NCBI GenBank assembly: GCA_009823395.1
Contig: CM020508.1
Coordinates: 1,619,015 to 1,683,014, forward strand
Origin: Thamnaconus septentrionalis
Lineage: Eukaryota; Chordata; Actinopteri; Tetraodontiformes; Monacanthidae
Length of the DNA stretch: 64,000 nucleotides
Direction: 5' to 3'
Positions 1 through 10,205 of this stretch are shown piece after piece (position 1 is the first letter of the stretch; the number at the start of each line of letters is the position of its first letter). The translations under genes and the position numbers were made by a program. A model generated the notes under the pieces. The model ran no database searches and had not been told where the DNA came from. It saw only the letters and a program-made list of their open reading frames with translations.

Positions 1-8
1 TCCCACAG

Positions 9-769
9 GACGGCGTCCCCTACATGGGTTCCAGCGCCGGCACCAACGTGGCGACCGTCAGCATTAGCACCACCAACGACATGCCCATCGTCTTCCCGCC
101 ATCCTTCACAGCCATCGGCCTGGTGCCCTTCAACATCAACCCCCACTACCTGGACGCCGACCCCAGCAGCCGCCACATGGGGGTGAGTCTTGAATCCGAT
201 GCAAACTTTTCTTAAACTGGAATTAAAAAGAAAAAAACTAAAGAAAAACCAAGTCAAATTATTTGAATCAGCAGGAAGCCAATAGTCTCCACAAACACAA
301 CTTGGCGTGATTCCGATAAGTGAAACTATTTGAATCAGCAGGAAGTCAATAGTCTCCACAAACACAACTTGGCGTGATTCCGATAAGTGAAACTATTTGA
401 ATCAGCAGGAAGTCAATAGTCTCCACAAACACAACTTGGCGTGATTCTGATAAGTGAAACTATTTGAATCAGCAGGAAGCCAATAGTCTCCACAAACACA
501 ACTTGGCGTGATTCCGATAAGTGAAACTATTTGAATCAGCAGGAAGCCAATAGTCTCCACAAACACAACTTGGCGTGATTCCGATAAGTGAAACTATTTG
601 AATCAGCAGGAAGCCAATAGTCTCCACAAACACAACTTGGCGTGATTCCGATAAGGAGCCAGTAAGGCCGAGCACCAACTGATTAGACTGAGGCCTCTGA
701 TTGGCCAATGACCCGTCCTATCTTGTGCCACGCCCACACACAACAACCGGATCAGACAGAATGATAGAA

Positions 770-800
<31 letters not shown>

Positions 801-3353
801 GGCTCCTCCCAGTAAGGGTGCCTTCTGGTGGCCACCAACAACACCTGCAGCTCTTCTATCCTTTGAAACTCCTGTGAGGGAGGAAATATCTCTATATAGA
901 AACAAATAGTAATATCTCCCCAATACATATTCTGTCTTTCCGGTGTTAAGATGAGGATTTCAAAGTAAAGTAAATAATTATTGATTTAAACTCCATTTAA
1001 AAAATCCTTTACTTTTATGTATTGATTGAAAAGAAATACTTAACTAATAATTAAGAATATAGACCCTTTAATAATTAAGCTCTAGTGTTAAGAGATCTGA
1101 CATCCGTCTTCAGTTCAGGGATGGCATACGTAAATTAACAAAACCATTCAGTTTCCTTATTAACATGGAAGAATAGCTTTGATGTCTGGGTTGGAGTATT
1201 TGGAGGTTATAAAACATGATAGCCAATCTTGTCGGTCCAACTCAGAGGTTAAGGGTTTGAATAACGCCCAGTGAAACTTACCGAATAACTAAGGTCTTTG
1301 GGATATGAATTAGTCCCTATCTTAGTTCAGTGATGGCAGATATAGACTAAAATTATTCAGTGATCTTCTGAACATAGAAGAACGGCCCAGACATCTAGGT
1401 TGAGATATTCAGAGATTACAAAATATAACTTAATAGTTAAGCGACATAATACTCAATCTTGTCTATTTGACTCAGAGGTAGAGAGTACAAGTGTTACTCA
1501 GATAAACTTACTGTATAACTGAAGACCAAATCAATATCTGATGTCTGGTTATTCACCTCATAGAACAGAAGTCTCAACAGTCAATATTAAAGAGAAATAG
1601 ATGACATGTCACAGTTGTTACCCTCAGTCTTGGGAAAAACTTCCATTGTTTATAAACAACATTTCAGGGTGGGGGTTTGACTGTCTTACACTCCTGTCTG
1701 CAGGAAACCAGAGAGCAGCGGATCCAGCAGTACCATGAGGAGCAGGACACGCCCCCCGTCCTGGTGATGCATACACAAACAGACACATACAGAGAGAGCC
1801 ACTCACCTGCTCTTCCCTTTAAGCGCCAGAATTTTTTCAAGAAAATATTCAATTTTGATATCAAGATTTCAAATGGGGGGGGGCGACACGGTGGCGCAGT
1901 GGTTAGCGCTGCCGCCTCACAGCAAGAAGGTCGTGGGTTCGATTCTGGGGCCTGGGCCTGGGACCTTTCTGTGTGGAGTTTGCATGTTCTCCCCGTGTCT
2001 GCGTGGGTTCCCTCCGGGTTCTCCGGCTTCCTCCCACAGTCCAAAAACATGCATGTGAGGTCAATTGAACACTCTAAATTGTCCGTAGGTGCGCATGAAC
2101 TGGTGACTTGTCCATGAACTGGTGTCACCCTCACCCTGCCGCCCCTAAGACAGCTGGGATAGGCTCCAGCAGACCCCCGTGACCCTGAATTGGAATAAGC
2201 GGGTATAGAAGATGAATGAATGAATGAATGATTTCAAATGGCTGTGACTTGAAATTGGTTAGAGATAAAGCCATACTGTAATTGAGAAAAATCTTCAGTA
2301 TGACCCAAACTTTGTGAAAGAAGTAAAAAAATTGTTTGTTTGTTTTTGTATTATGTCAGATGTCAAAGGTCTGTATGTCAGATCCCTGTCTCCACAATAC
2401 CCCACAGGCTCATCAAAATGTTTAATCCACTTTTGATAATTTTCCACATATCTCAAACAGACTCAGCCATCATCACTGTAATTTACAGGGTGATCGCGAA
2501 CATCCCTGCTGCCTCCACCGGCCCTGGCTGGGCGTTTCCTCCCACAGCTTCTACCACGTTGATCATTACCTCCCCCATTTTTTTCATTCCCGCGCCCTCC
2601 GTCACCATTAGCGGTGTTTTAAGCACTCCTGCTTCCCCCACCACGTCCCCTCATCCTCATTCGCCGATTACTCCCACCTCGGCCACGCTGAGGCGAAGCG
2701 TGTGCTGCTTGGTGACTGTCGTGGCGCATGGACTCGCTGCCGCTGCGTAAAGACGCACCGGCAGGCTCGCTCTCACGGGACGACTGAACATCGTCGTCAG
2801 AGTGCGAATATTCCTCTTCGGAATCTGAGTCAGACATTACTTGACGAAATACTTAGTCAACGAACAAATCTCTCGGCGATGTATTCGCTGTCTTTCTCTC
2901 TGTCTCTCTCTCTATATCTCTCTCTTCGCTCCCACTACAACCACTTCCTCGCCTCCTCGGCTGTGGCGGGCTTTCTCTCTCTTTATACTCCAAAATCTGA
3001 ACATAAACACCCCCACAAATGCTGCTCAGATTGAAGCCACAGGTGTCTGCCATCTCCTGGTGTAAAGTAGTAACTGCTTTAAGCACCATATTTGCCGCTA
3101 TGGCCTGTTTAATTCAGCAATGACGCTTGTCGCAATTTTGCGACCATGGCGCCTAAAGGGTTAAGAGTGTGTTTGTGCATGTGTATGCACTTCCTGTCAG
3201 AAGGTCAGGTTCTGCAGACAGACCCCACCCTCTATTAGCTTAGCATTAAAGCTAAGGGAGACTGTTGTGGAAACAGCTGTTTCCACAACAGTCTCCCTTA
3301 GCTTGAATGCTAAGACGAGTTATGGAAGCAGCTTGCTGCTATGCTAAAACTCA

Positions 3354-3441
<88 letters not shown>

Positions 3442-3671
3442 GTTGTTCAGGGGCTGAGGGAGGGGTCCATGCTGCTGGTGGAGGGGGACTCGGCCACACT
3501 ACTGGGGACCACCAGGGCTCGGCTCTTCACACGGTAACACACACACACACACACACACTCACACGCACACACACACACAGTGACTGATGTGTGTTTGTGT
3601 GTGTGTTTAGGGGTCGGGCCACAGTGGAGTACGACCCCAGCAGTGACCTCAGCTTCCTGTTGGCAAACTGA
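9..3671 (+). CDS. Peptidase E / alpha-aspartyl dipeptidase (S51), 3' part, four exons
   Basis: The product is expected to be a cytosolic serine dipeptidase that hydrolyses dipeptides with N-terminal aspartate. Four exons are visible: 9-182 (acceptor tcccacag, donor GTGAGT), 1704-1763 (donor GTGATG), 3451-3533 (donor GTAACA) and 3611-3671, ending in TGA at 3669-3671. Phases agree throughout. The first exon carries the S51 signature GSSAG with the nucleophile serine codon at 33-35, then TTNDMPI, and NPHYLD with the histidine codon at 144-146. Known S51 enzymes use a Ser-His-Glu triad; I could not assign the Glu. The last exons encode a strand ending SFLLAN. The 5' exons lie outside the window. 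This family is bacterial-type and known in fish and amphibians (aad in Xenopus). An AATAAA follows the stop by about 105 bp. Confidence 0.88.
261..655. repeat. 67-bp tandem repeat, six copies
   Basis: The motif ATTTGAATCAGCAGGAAG recurs at 261, 328, 395, 462, 529 and 596, an exact 67-bp period. Each unit continues with CAATAGTCTCCACAAACAC and ends CCGATAAGTGAAACT. Copies differ by only a few bases, so the array is young. It lies in the peptidase E intron that starts at 183, about 75 bp after the donor. Confidence 0.95.
656..1703. other. Rest of peptidase E intron; CA microsatellite
   Basis: This intron sequence has a (CA)n tract at about 772-800 and is otherwise AT-rich. The stretches around 1080-1300 and 1310-1540 resemble each other loosely (both contain a TTCAG-TGATGGCA-like motif and an ACTCAGAGGT motif), suggesting an old partial duplication. 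I see no coding signal. Confidence 0.5.
1877..2229 (+). mobile_element. tRNA-headed SINE with GAAT-repeat tail and target duplication
   Basis: The 5' end has pol III promoter boxes: GTGGCGCAGTGGTTAGCG (A box) and GGTTCGATTC (B box) about 30 bp later. The body contains the common fish stretch around GTTTGCATGTTCTCCCC, and the 3' end finishes in (GAAT)n. A 12-bp target-site duplication, GATTTCAAATGG, flanks it at 1865-1876 and 2230-2241, so the insertion is complete. It lies in the peptidase E intron between the second and third visible exons. Confidence 0.88.
2470..3164 (-). mobile_element. piggyBac-like 5'-end fragment with acidic N-terminal ORF remnant
   Basis: On the minus strand a TTAA (3161-3164) is followed by CCCTTTAGGCGCC and an 8-bp-arm palindrome GTCGCAAAATTGCGAC, like a piggyBac-type terminus. 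About 325 bp further in, an ORF starts at 2837 with [10 protein letters not shown] and then an Arg/Gly-rich stretch, which suits the acidic N-terminus of piggyBac-type transposases. It meets a stop at 2619; similar Gly/Arg-rich coding resumes beyond it. No catalytic domain is present and the other end was not found. The family call is inference. Confidence 0.4.
3239..3314. repeat. 76-nt near-perfect palindrome
   Basis: The arms meet at CAG|CTG between 3276 and 3277 with no spacer. The inner 26 bp on each side (3251-3276 and 3277-3302) are perfectly complementary and the outer 12 bp have one mismatch. It lies in the last long intron of peptidase E, about 140 bp before the acceptor at 3450, so the transcript can fold into a strong hairpin there. 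Confidence 0.93.
3355..3440. repeat. (TG)n microsatellite before the splice acceptor
   Basis: About 43 TG units run almost into the peptidase E acceptor tgttgttcag at 3441-3450. The normal polypyrimidine tract is therefore replaced by TG repeats. A (CA)n tract (about 3537-3580) follows in the next 77-bp intron. Confidence 0.95.
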
Positions 3672-3777
3672 TCAATCTGATCAACTGATCAGCTCCCACT
3701 GACGCTGCTTCCTGTGTGATGACGACACAGGAAACACTTCCTGTCTCTAACTTCTGTGTGTGTGTCTGGTCAGTCAG

Positions 3778-3783
3778 AATAAA
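3778..3783 (+). promoter_or_regulatory. Polyadenylation signal of the peptidase E gene
   Basis: A canonical AATAAA lies about 105 bp after the TGA stop of the peptidase E gene, a normal distance for a short 3' UTR. The T-rich and TG-rich stretch that follows (3818-3845) fits a downstream element. Confidence 0.6.
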
Positions 3784-4573
3784 GCAGGACTCTCAGTGCC
3801 AAAGTTGGGGCTATTGTCTTTTTTTTATTATTATTGTGTGTGTGAAAGAGCATGACAGCATCCTGCGGCAATGTCACACGTCTCTGGACCAATCAGGATT
3901 GAGACGTGATCAAAACAAAAATAACTGAAAAACAGAGTTAAACAAACAAAAAAAAAAATTCTAAATTAAACTAATGATGTTAAAGATAACTCAACTGAAT
4001 TATTAACAAGATGAACAAATGAAAGAGAATATACAAAAGAAACCCAATTGGTTTATCAAGGACTAAGGCTATACACAAAATAATCAGAAATTGTGAAAGT
4101 CCAGCATCAAGAATTTACAGAACTCAGTCACATTGACCAAAAAAATCACAAAGTAATCCCAATTTAAGAAAATAAACTAGTGACATTCGCACAGGAGTGG
4201 GGCGAGTGTCTGGGGTCACCTAGAGAAGTAAACATTCTGTCCTGGAAGACCACAATAGATTTCTAGTTGTTGGAATCATATATTTAGTTTAGATGGTTGT
4301 GTTGAATAATATAATTAGTTTAGATGTTTGTTTATTATAATATGATTACTAATATAAAAGGACTGGGTCAAGGGACAGATCGGAGTCAGACTTCATGCTC
4401 TGACAAGACATTGTTGTTGTTAGGGTTTTGAACTCGGCCCAGAGCTCTGTATATTTGTATATTGAATTGATTTATTTACTAAAGACATATTTAAATTATC
4501 GTCCTCTCGCGTTCAATTGCACCTCTCCTTAGCATCTAAAGAACCACACTAACACAAACAGCACAGCACCAGT
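3784..4573. other. Intergenic; possible solo LTR at about 4267-4555
   Basis: There is no coding signal. The stretch 4267-4555 starts TGTTGGAATC, has a TATAAAAGG motif near 4353, and ends near CACTAACA, like a small LTR. No target duplication or partner LTR was found, so the LTR idea is weak. Confidence 0.3.
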
Positions 4574-4799
4574 GGCCCGTTGCACCAAAGAATGATTCCG
4601 TCATCCGAGATGGGTAAGTAAGCCGCGCACATCCAATTCACAACACGTGTGTCCAGACTTAAGCGGTTGCACAAAAACACATCCAGGATGAGAGCACACG
4701 GATTCATCAAGCCAGCTGAAACCTATCCTGGATAAGTGCACACACGCGGCTTCCTCAGATAGACCCCCGTTCTCAAGCTCAGAATCAAGGATTCGCCAT

Positions 4800-4960
4800 G
4801 ACAACGAGAGCGGCGTCCTTTTCCCGTCCGAGGCGGAAATCCTCATGGAGGCTTATGAGGAGGTAAAGAAGAAAGGCAACACCAACACAGCGTTAAAATG
4901 GAGAGAAAAGCGTGGTGAAGTATCGCAGACCGGCTGAATGCGTAGGTAGTGCACAAATAC
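4800..4960 (+). pseudogene. Myb/SANT-like transposon protein remnant
   Basis: Reading from about 4800, one frame gives SEAEILMEAYEEVKKKGNTN; a shifted frame then gives KAW, a stop, and SIADRLNA. That pattern (ILMEAYEEVK, KKGNT, REKAW..IADRLNA) matches the trihelix Myb/SANT-like domain of Harbinger accessory proteins in fish. The frameshift near 4905 and the TGA near 4917 make it non-functional. Confidence 0.55.
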
Positions 4961-5685
4961 GAACTCGCTCCTCCTCTGGAACAATCGCAATTACGCTCAT
5001 AATAGTTCATAATAATAATCATATCCAAAAACGAAGTCCTACTCCAATTTCGAACCAGTTGAAATTCTTGGTGGAATTTATTGCAGATGTGAGTGAAATT
5101 GTGTAAATGTAGCTCCAAAAAACGTAACAATTTCGATAAATAGACGACTTCACTGATTTCACTGAACTTCCGTTTGAGCTTAAAAAAAAAGTTCCACGAT
5201 AAAATACAAGAATATCCTGCAAAATGGTAACACTAACTCATATTTAAGATACACAAGTGTACATTGTATGCAGAAGGTGCCTGCTCACCTTTTGTTTTAG
5301 CATCATTTGGTGCCCACACAAAATTTCATTTGTGTAACAGATGCTGTGTATGGAGAGAGCCATCCTCGCAACATAGTGGGAATTAATGGAAGGAAATTCC
5401 CATTATGCAAAATTCCCACTGTGCTAACTGTCATGGGTTAACAGAACTCATAAGTTATCAGACAATTGTATGCCCAACATCTACAGCAGCAAATACAACT
5501 GGTTGATTTGGGCATACAATACTGCAAAGACTGCAGGCATTTTATAAGAGTCCGAAATAAAAAGGAAAACAATAAGAAAACTCAACCTTGAAGTGGAAAA
5601 AAAAACAAAAAACAACTTGAATGAGAGCTGAGTCGTGCTTTCAATGCACACTGTAAGCTGACTGGAACAAAAATGTAATAATAAT

Positions 5686-7985
5686 TAAAGCTGCAAGCAG
5701 CGTTTGCGGGACTGAGCCGCCGTGGCCGACGCGACCCCCGACGACCCACGACGACCCACGACCCCTGCCGACGCCTGCAATTGCCCCACGACCTCTGCCG
5801 ACGCCTGCAATTGACCCTCGTCCTCTGCCGACGCCATCTGCTGAAAGAAGTCTATGCAAATGATGCAGATTTTTCAAGGTTTTTTTTTTTTTTTTTTTGG
5901 AAGATGTTGTCAAATATAAATTATAGGTCTCAATGAGACAAAGACGTGGGTGTTTGAATGACGTCTGTATGACTTCCCTAAAGGAAACTGCAGCTATTTA
6001 TGTCTGTGATCAGAAAGAGGGAGAAGTGGTCTAATTAATCATCATAAGCCTGTGTATGGAAATGATGCAGATTTTTCACCAGCATTTTTTTATCTTGTTG
6101 GTTTGTTTTTTGGATGAGGCTGTCAAATGTAAATTATAGGCGCTGATGAGACAAACACGTGGATGTTTGAATGACGTCTGTAGCACTTTTGTAAAGGAAA
6201 CTGCAGCCATTTACAGTATATGGCTGTTGAATAAGAGGGAGAGCAAGAGGCAGGCGTGAGGGGCTCCTGACTATGAGGAGCAGAGTTAGCGCCGCTAGCT
6301 CCGTTAGCTCCGCTTTTGGAAGCATGGACATCTAAGCTCAGAACTCCGCCATTTCGGCGTCTACAGGAAAGATATTGGTATCTTCTTTTAGCTAAGAGCT
6401 TCAGCTATCTAACTATGTATAGGTATCCGGGGTGTGAGTAAGGGTGTAGGCGTGGTGAGTGAAAATACGAACTTCGTTTTTTTTCGTTCAGGCGATCTCA
6501 AACAACTCGAAATATTTAACTTCCTGTTTGTCGGATGCCAAAATTAGAGCGTACGCGACGTAGAGCTTGACGAGACGAACGCGTGGATATGTGTTGCACC
6601 AATGTTCGATGTTCCTAGAGGGCGCTAGGTGCATTTTTAGCTTTCTGGTGTGTTTTTTGGATTTTGGACAGTTTAGACATGCATCGACTTTAAAGGGTTA
6701 TAAAATGAAAACGGTGCAACGCATCCGGACCATTCTTTTTACGTTGACCTTCTGAGAGTCTAGTCTGTGTAATACAAAAGGTTTGAAACTTGCAGCATTG
6801 ACGGTTAGTTGAGTACTGTCACTGTGGATGATTTCAAAGAAGTGGAAATAGCTAACTTCCGGTTTGTCAGGGGTCAAAGGTCATCATGTCAGAATGTAGG
6901 TCTGTATCCAAGGAACGCGTGGGTTTTCGTCCCATGTTGTTTCGACCTTCCTAGAGGGCGCTAGAGGCATTTTAATTTTTTGAGGGGGATTTTTAGCGAT
7001 TTTTGGTCAATTTTCAATGTGCGTCGATTTTGGAGGGCCGTTGCACGAAAACGGTTTGAAAATTGAACGTTTTTTTTGATGATTCCGTGGATTGAAGGTA
7101 CAGTCTATGTCATACTGAATTTTCAAGCCCGTCGGACTTGCGCTTTCTGAGCCTTGTGTTTTCACTCTTTTCCAAACAAGTGACGATAGCTCACTTCCGG
7201 TTTGTGTGGGGTCAAAGGTCAGCATATCAGCAAATAGGTCTGGATTGCCCGCACGCGTGGGTGTTGGCCGCATGTCTCTACGACCTTCCTAGAAGAAGTT
7301 AGTTTTTAACGTGAAATCAAAAAAGTGGAAATAACTCACTTCCTGTATGTCGGATGATATAAGTTAGAGTGTACGAAATGTCGGGCTTGAAGAGACGAAC
7401 GCGTGGAATTTTTCCCCATATTTTTTCGACCTTCCTAGTGGAAACTAGGTCCATTTCAATTTTTTGGACGCCTCTAGGGGGCGCTAGAGAGTGGAATTTT
7501 GCCTTTTTCTCTTAATTTTATCAAATTTTTCGCCAGTTTCTACCTATGTGGCGGATTTAATTCGCATATTTTATATGGTAAGGGGTCAAATGGGGAAAGA
7601 AGCAGCGGGAATTTGTAAATAATAATAATAAACCTTACAAAAATAGTTCGTGAGTCTTCGCCTTGCGAAGACCTGCTCTGATATGAGCAGGCCTTCGCTG
7701 AGGCTCAGTCCCGAATAATAATAAACATTACAAATACAATCGAGTCTTCGCCTTGCGAAGACCTGCTCTGATGTGAGCAGGCCTTCGCTGAGGCTCAGTC
7801 CCGAATAAACCTTACAAAAACAATCGAGTCTTCGCCTTGCGAAGACCTGCTCTGATGAGAGCAGGCCTTCGCTATGGCTCAGTCCCGAATAATAAACATT
7901 ACAAAAACAATCAAGACTTCGCTTTGCGTAGTCCTGCTCTGATGAGAGCAGGCCTTCGCTGATGCTCAGTCCCGAATTATTCTCC
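5686..7985. mobile_element. Unclassified fish interspersed repeat (GCTGCAAGCAGCG type)
   Basis: It begins AAAGCTGCAAGCAGCG, contains several cassettes of CTTCCTAGAGGGCGCTAG and ACTTCCGGTTTGT followed by GTCAAAGGTCA (around 6620, 6860, 6950, 7195, 7430), and ends with CGCTGAGGCTCAGTCCCG. I know this layout as a common non-coding fish repeat but cannot place its superfamily. No ORF of note is present. A truncated copy of the same 3' end is at about 37737-37770. Confidence 0.55.
7622..7980. repeat. Four tandem double-hairpin units of about 84-90 bp
   Basis: Units start near 7652, 7742, 7826 and 7913. Each has two adjacent stem-loops: GTCTTCG/CGAAGAC around CCTTG, and CCTGCTC/GAGCAGG around TGATAT-like loops. 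Each then ends in CCTTCGCTGAGGCTCAGTCC and an AATAATAA spacer. They form the 3' end of the surrounding repeat, multiplied. Confidence 0.9.
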
Positions 7986-8427
7986 TTTCCTCTCCCAGCT
8001 CCAAGAACATGACACATCTTAGAAGAAATAAAGGTCAATTGAATAATGATGGTTTCTGTTTGTTTCATGTATGCATCTTTTGGCCTAAAAACATATGACA
8101 CTAAGCACTCAAATTGTGAACATTTTTTTTCTGTAATGCTACCTTGGTGCGATGATTGGTTGGAAGTTGAAACTCGGGCATCATTCATAAGGTTAGAAGA
8201 AAGGCACTTAATGGATCATGAAATGCAACTTCTCAGAAATATTAAAACACTTTATGGTAAAAAAAAAAAAAAGTGAGAAGAGGGAACAGTTGAAATATCT
8301 ATTCTTTAAGGTAGTAGACATCACAATGACATTGGATTGAATTTTTTTTTTTACAGTGATAATAAACTAATGATTTGCAGCTTGTGAGGTGTAAATAGAA
8401 AACCTCAATAAATGTGGCAAGACGCAA

Positions 8428-8512
8428 AGGGCCCGGGCGGGCTTTGAACCCCAGACTCCCAGGTGATCTCCCTCCCGGGTCATGCGCACTAACCATTTGG
8501 CTAAAGGATCTT
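8428..8512 (-). repeat. tRNA-like sequence (SINE head or tRNA relic)
   Basis: On the minus strand TAGCCAAATGGTTAG (8489-8503) resembles a pol III A box and GGTTCAAAGCC (8440-8450) a B box, about 40 bp apart as in tRNAs. I could not fold a convincing full cloverleaf or assign an anticodon, so it is reported as tRNA-like only. Confidence 0.3.
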
Positions 8513-9028
8513 CCCTTGGCCAAGTAGCCAGGGCACATGATCAATTGGAGGCATAGTAACAGGACCGTCAACTGTCACAAAAAGAACCTCATGTTACTCT
8601 TTGATGTGTATTCATGTTTAAATGTGATGTGTATTTTTATATATGATGCGTGGTAAAGTATAGGTTATGTAACAAATCATCAAATGATTGCAACATTATC
8701 TCAACTAATTTCTCTATAATGATTGAAATTAAATGATTCCAAAAGTTAAAATAATATAATTAAATTATTCCAAACGTTGAAATAATGACAGTGGGTCTAG
8801 TTGAATGTGATAACAATGTACACAGAACAATGTACACTGCGACAAGGAGTGAGATTAAATAGATCCTGGAACTTCAGAATAAATCTCCATGGTAACTTAT
8901 ACCATAACATGTTGCTCTTCCACCTATCCTACTTTTGTGCAACCAGATCACGAATAGATTCATCCAGGATGACCAACATATCCCGGCTTAATCCCTTATC
9001 CTAGTTTCGTGCAACGGGCCCCAGGTCA

Positions 9029-10179
9029 GTGTACATCAAGCAATGGAATACGCACAGTGCCCCTCTCTCTCAGACCAACACAGGACTGTCATCAGTCATG
9101 GTGCGACAGGTAGGGCAGCTAGGTTTTGGTGGTCATTCGAGTTTAGACACAGCTATAAAAGAGCTAGAACTCCCGACACCCATAACGAAGCCCAAGTCTC
9201 CCGTCCCCGCCACAACTGACAATGACACATTAGAGCAGATACATGGCCTGTTAGGAGAGCTAGGGACCCAGATTGGCGACTCTGTTGTTAACCGTATTTT
9301 AGCTAACCAGACAGCTACTGCTGTAAGAGGCCCCCTCCCCTTACTACTACCCCACCACTGGATCCCCCACCATTCATACCTGATTTGTCCCAACTGAGTG
9401 TCGTAGTAAAAACGGATGCCAAAGAACCAGTAGCTTATCGGGGAGATGGCACAGATAAATACACTGTCCAGGAGTCGATAGATGTGAAGGACACATACCT
9501 GCGCAAAAAGGGACTGCTCGACTGTGGAACAGGTGGATGAGATCCTCAGTCACCTACTGGGACGCGCAAAGAGCATTGTGAAGGTAGGATTAAAGAGTAA
9601 CTCCGACAAGACGGCCCATCCTGAATTAATATATGATATCCTCAGAAGGTACTTCAGCGATATTCCCATGTCCAGCTTACCCCTAGCTGACTCCTATGCT
9701 CCACAACCAGATGTGGGTGAGAGCCCCGTGGACTATTGGGTCCGACTGAACACTGCCGCTGAACACGCTGACAGACACCTGCGGAAGAGTGGAGGGAAAA
9801 TGGAGAACATGTCTGTGGAGGTTGCCATGATGCCAGCAACTTGCAGTCCAGTGGCAGGGGAGTTAGCTGCGACGAGAGCCATTTCCCAAGAACCCACCGC
9901 ACAAAAAAAACTGCAGTCACTACTCCAGAAGCGGGGGCATTAGAAAGAGTGCTGAATATGTTGGAAAGCGTTCTGGCCAGGATGGCTTCCCCAATCCAAC
10001 AGCCGACTCAATGGTCACGTCCCTCCACTTGCCGTGTGTGTGGCGAGAAGACACACATGACACGTGAGCACTGCATGAAGGAGAAAAGGTGTTTTGGATG
10101 CTTTGAACCTGGTCACCAGAAGAGAGACTGCACTAGAGCCACGCCACATCAAACCCAGTCAGAGAGCCAGGGAAACTGA
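9029..10179 (+). pseudogene. gag: gypsy gag (PNMA-like) with two zinc knuckles, frame-broken
   Basis: Coding runs in pieces from an ATG at 9029 through a stop or frameshift near 9395-9530, a second piece to about 9943 and an overlapping piece to 10179. The middle (for example VDEILSHLLGRAKSIVKV) resembles the capsid-like PNMA/gypsy gag fold. The C-terminus has two knuckles, CX2CX4HX5C (CRVCGEKTH..) and CX2CX4HX4C (CFGCFEPGHQKRDC), at about 10029-10130, which would bind nucleic acid. At least two frame changes block translation as one protein. Confidence 0.75.
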
Positions 10180-10205
10180 GTCACTCACGCTCCAGAGGGC
10201 AAAGT

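Larger units (their letters stand above)
4574..9020. mobile_element. Region bounded by Harbinger-like inverted terminal repeats
   Basis: GGCCCGTTGCAC at 4574-4585 is matched in inverted orientation by GTGCAACGGGCC at 9009-9020. Both ends repeat GTTGCACAAAA a little further in (about 4665 and 8935). Near the left end sits a broken Myb/SANT-like ORF of the kind carried by PIF/Harbinger elements. No transposase (DDE) gene is seen, and the interior is filled by an unrelated fish repeat. The target duplication is unclear; CCAG occurs near both outer ends but not symmetrically. Confidence 0.5.

Noticed and set aside
261..655. CRISPR-like array
   Set aside because: The 67-bp units are contiguous with no variable spacers, and the genome is eukaryotic. 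The same holds for the double-hairpin array at 7622-7980.
1677..2117. 146-codon plus-strand frame across the SINE
   Set aside because: It fuses the real 60-bp peptidase E exon (1704-1763) to read-through of the intron and SINE.
3307..3587. Open frames rich in Cys-Val repeats
   Set aside because: They are translations of the (TG)n tract running into a real peptidase E exon in a partly matching frame; not separate genes.
4267..4555. Confident solo LTR
   Set aside because: TG/CA ends and a TATA-like motif exist, but no target duplication or second copy was found.
8428..8512. Functional tRNA gene on the minus strand
   Set aside because: Box-like motifs are present but no full cloverleaf, clear anticodon or pol III terminator could be fitted.
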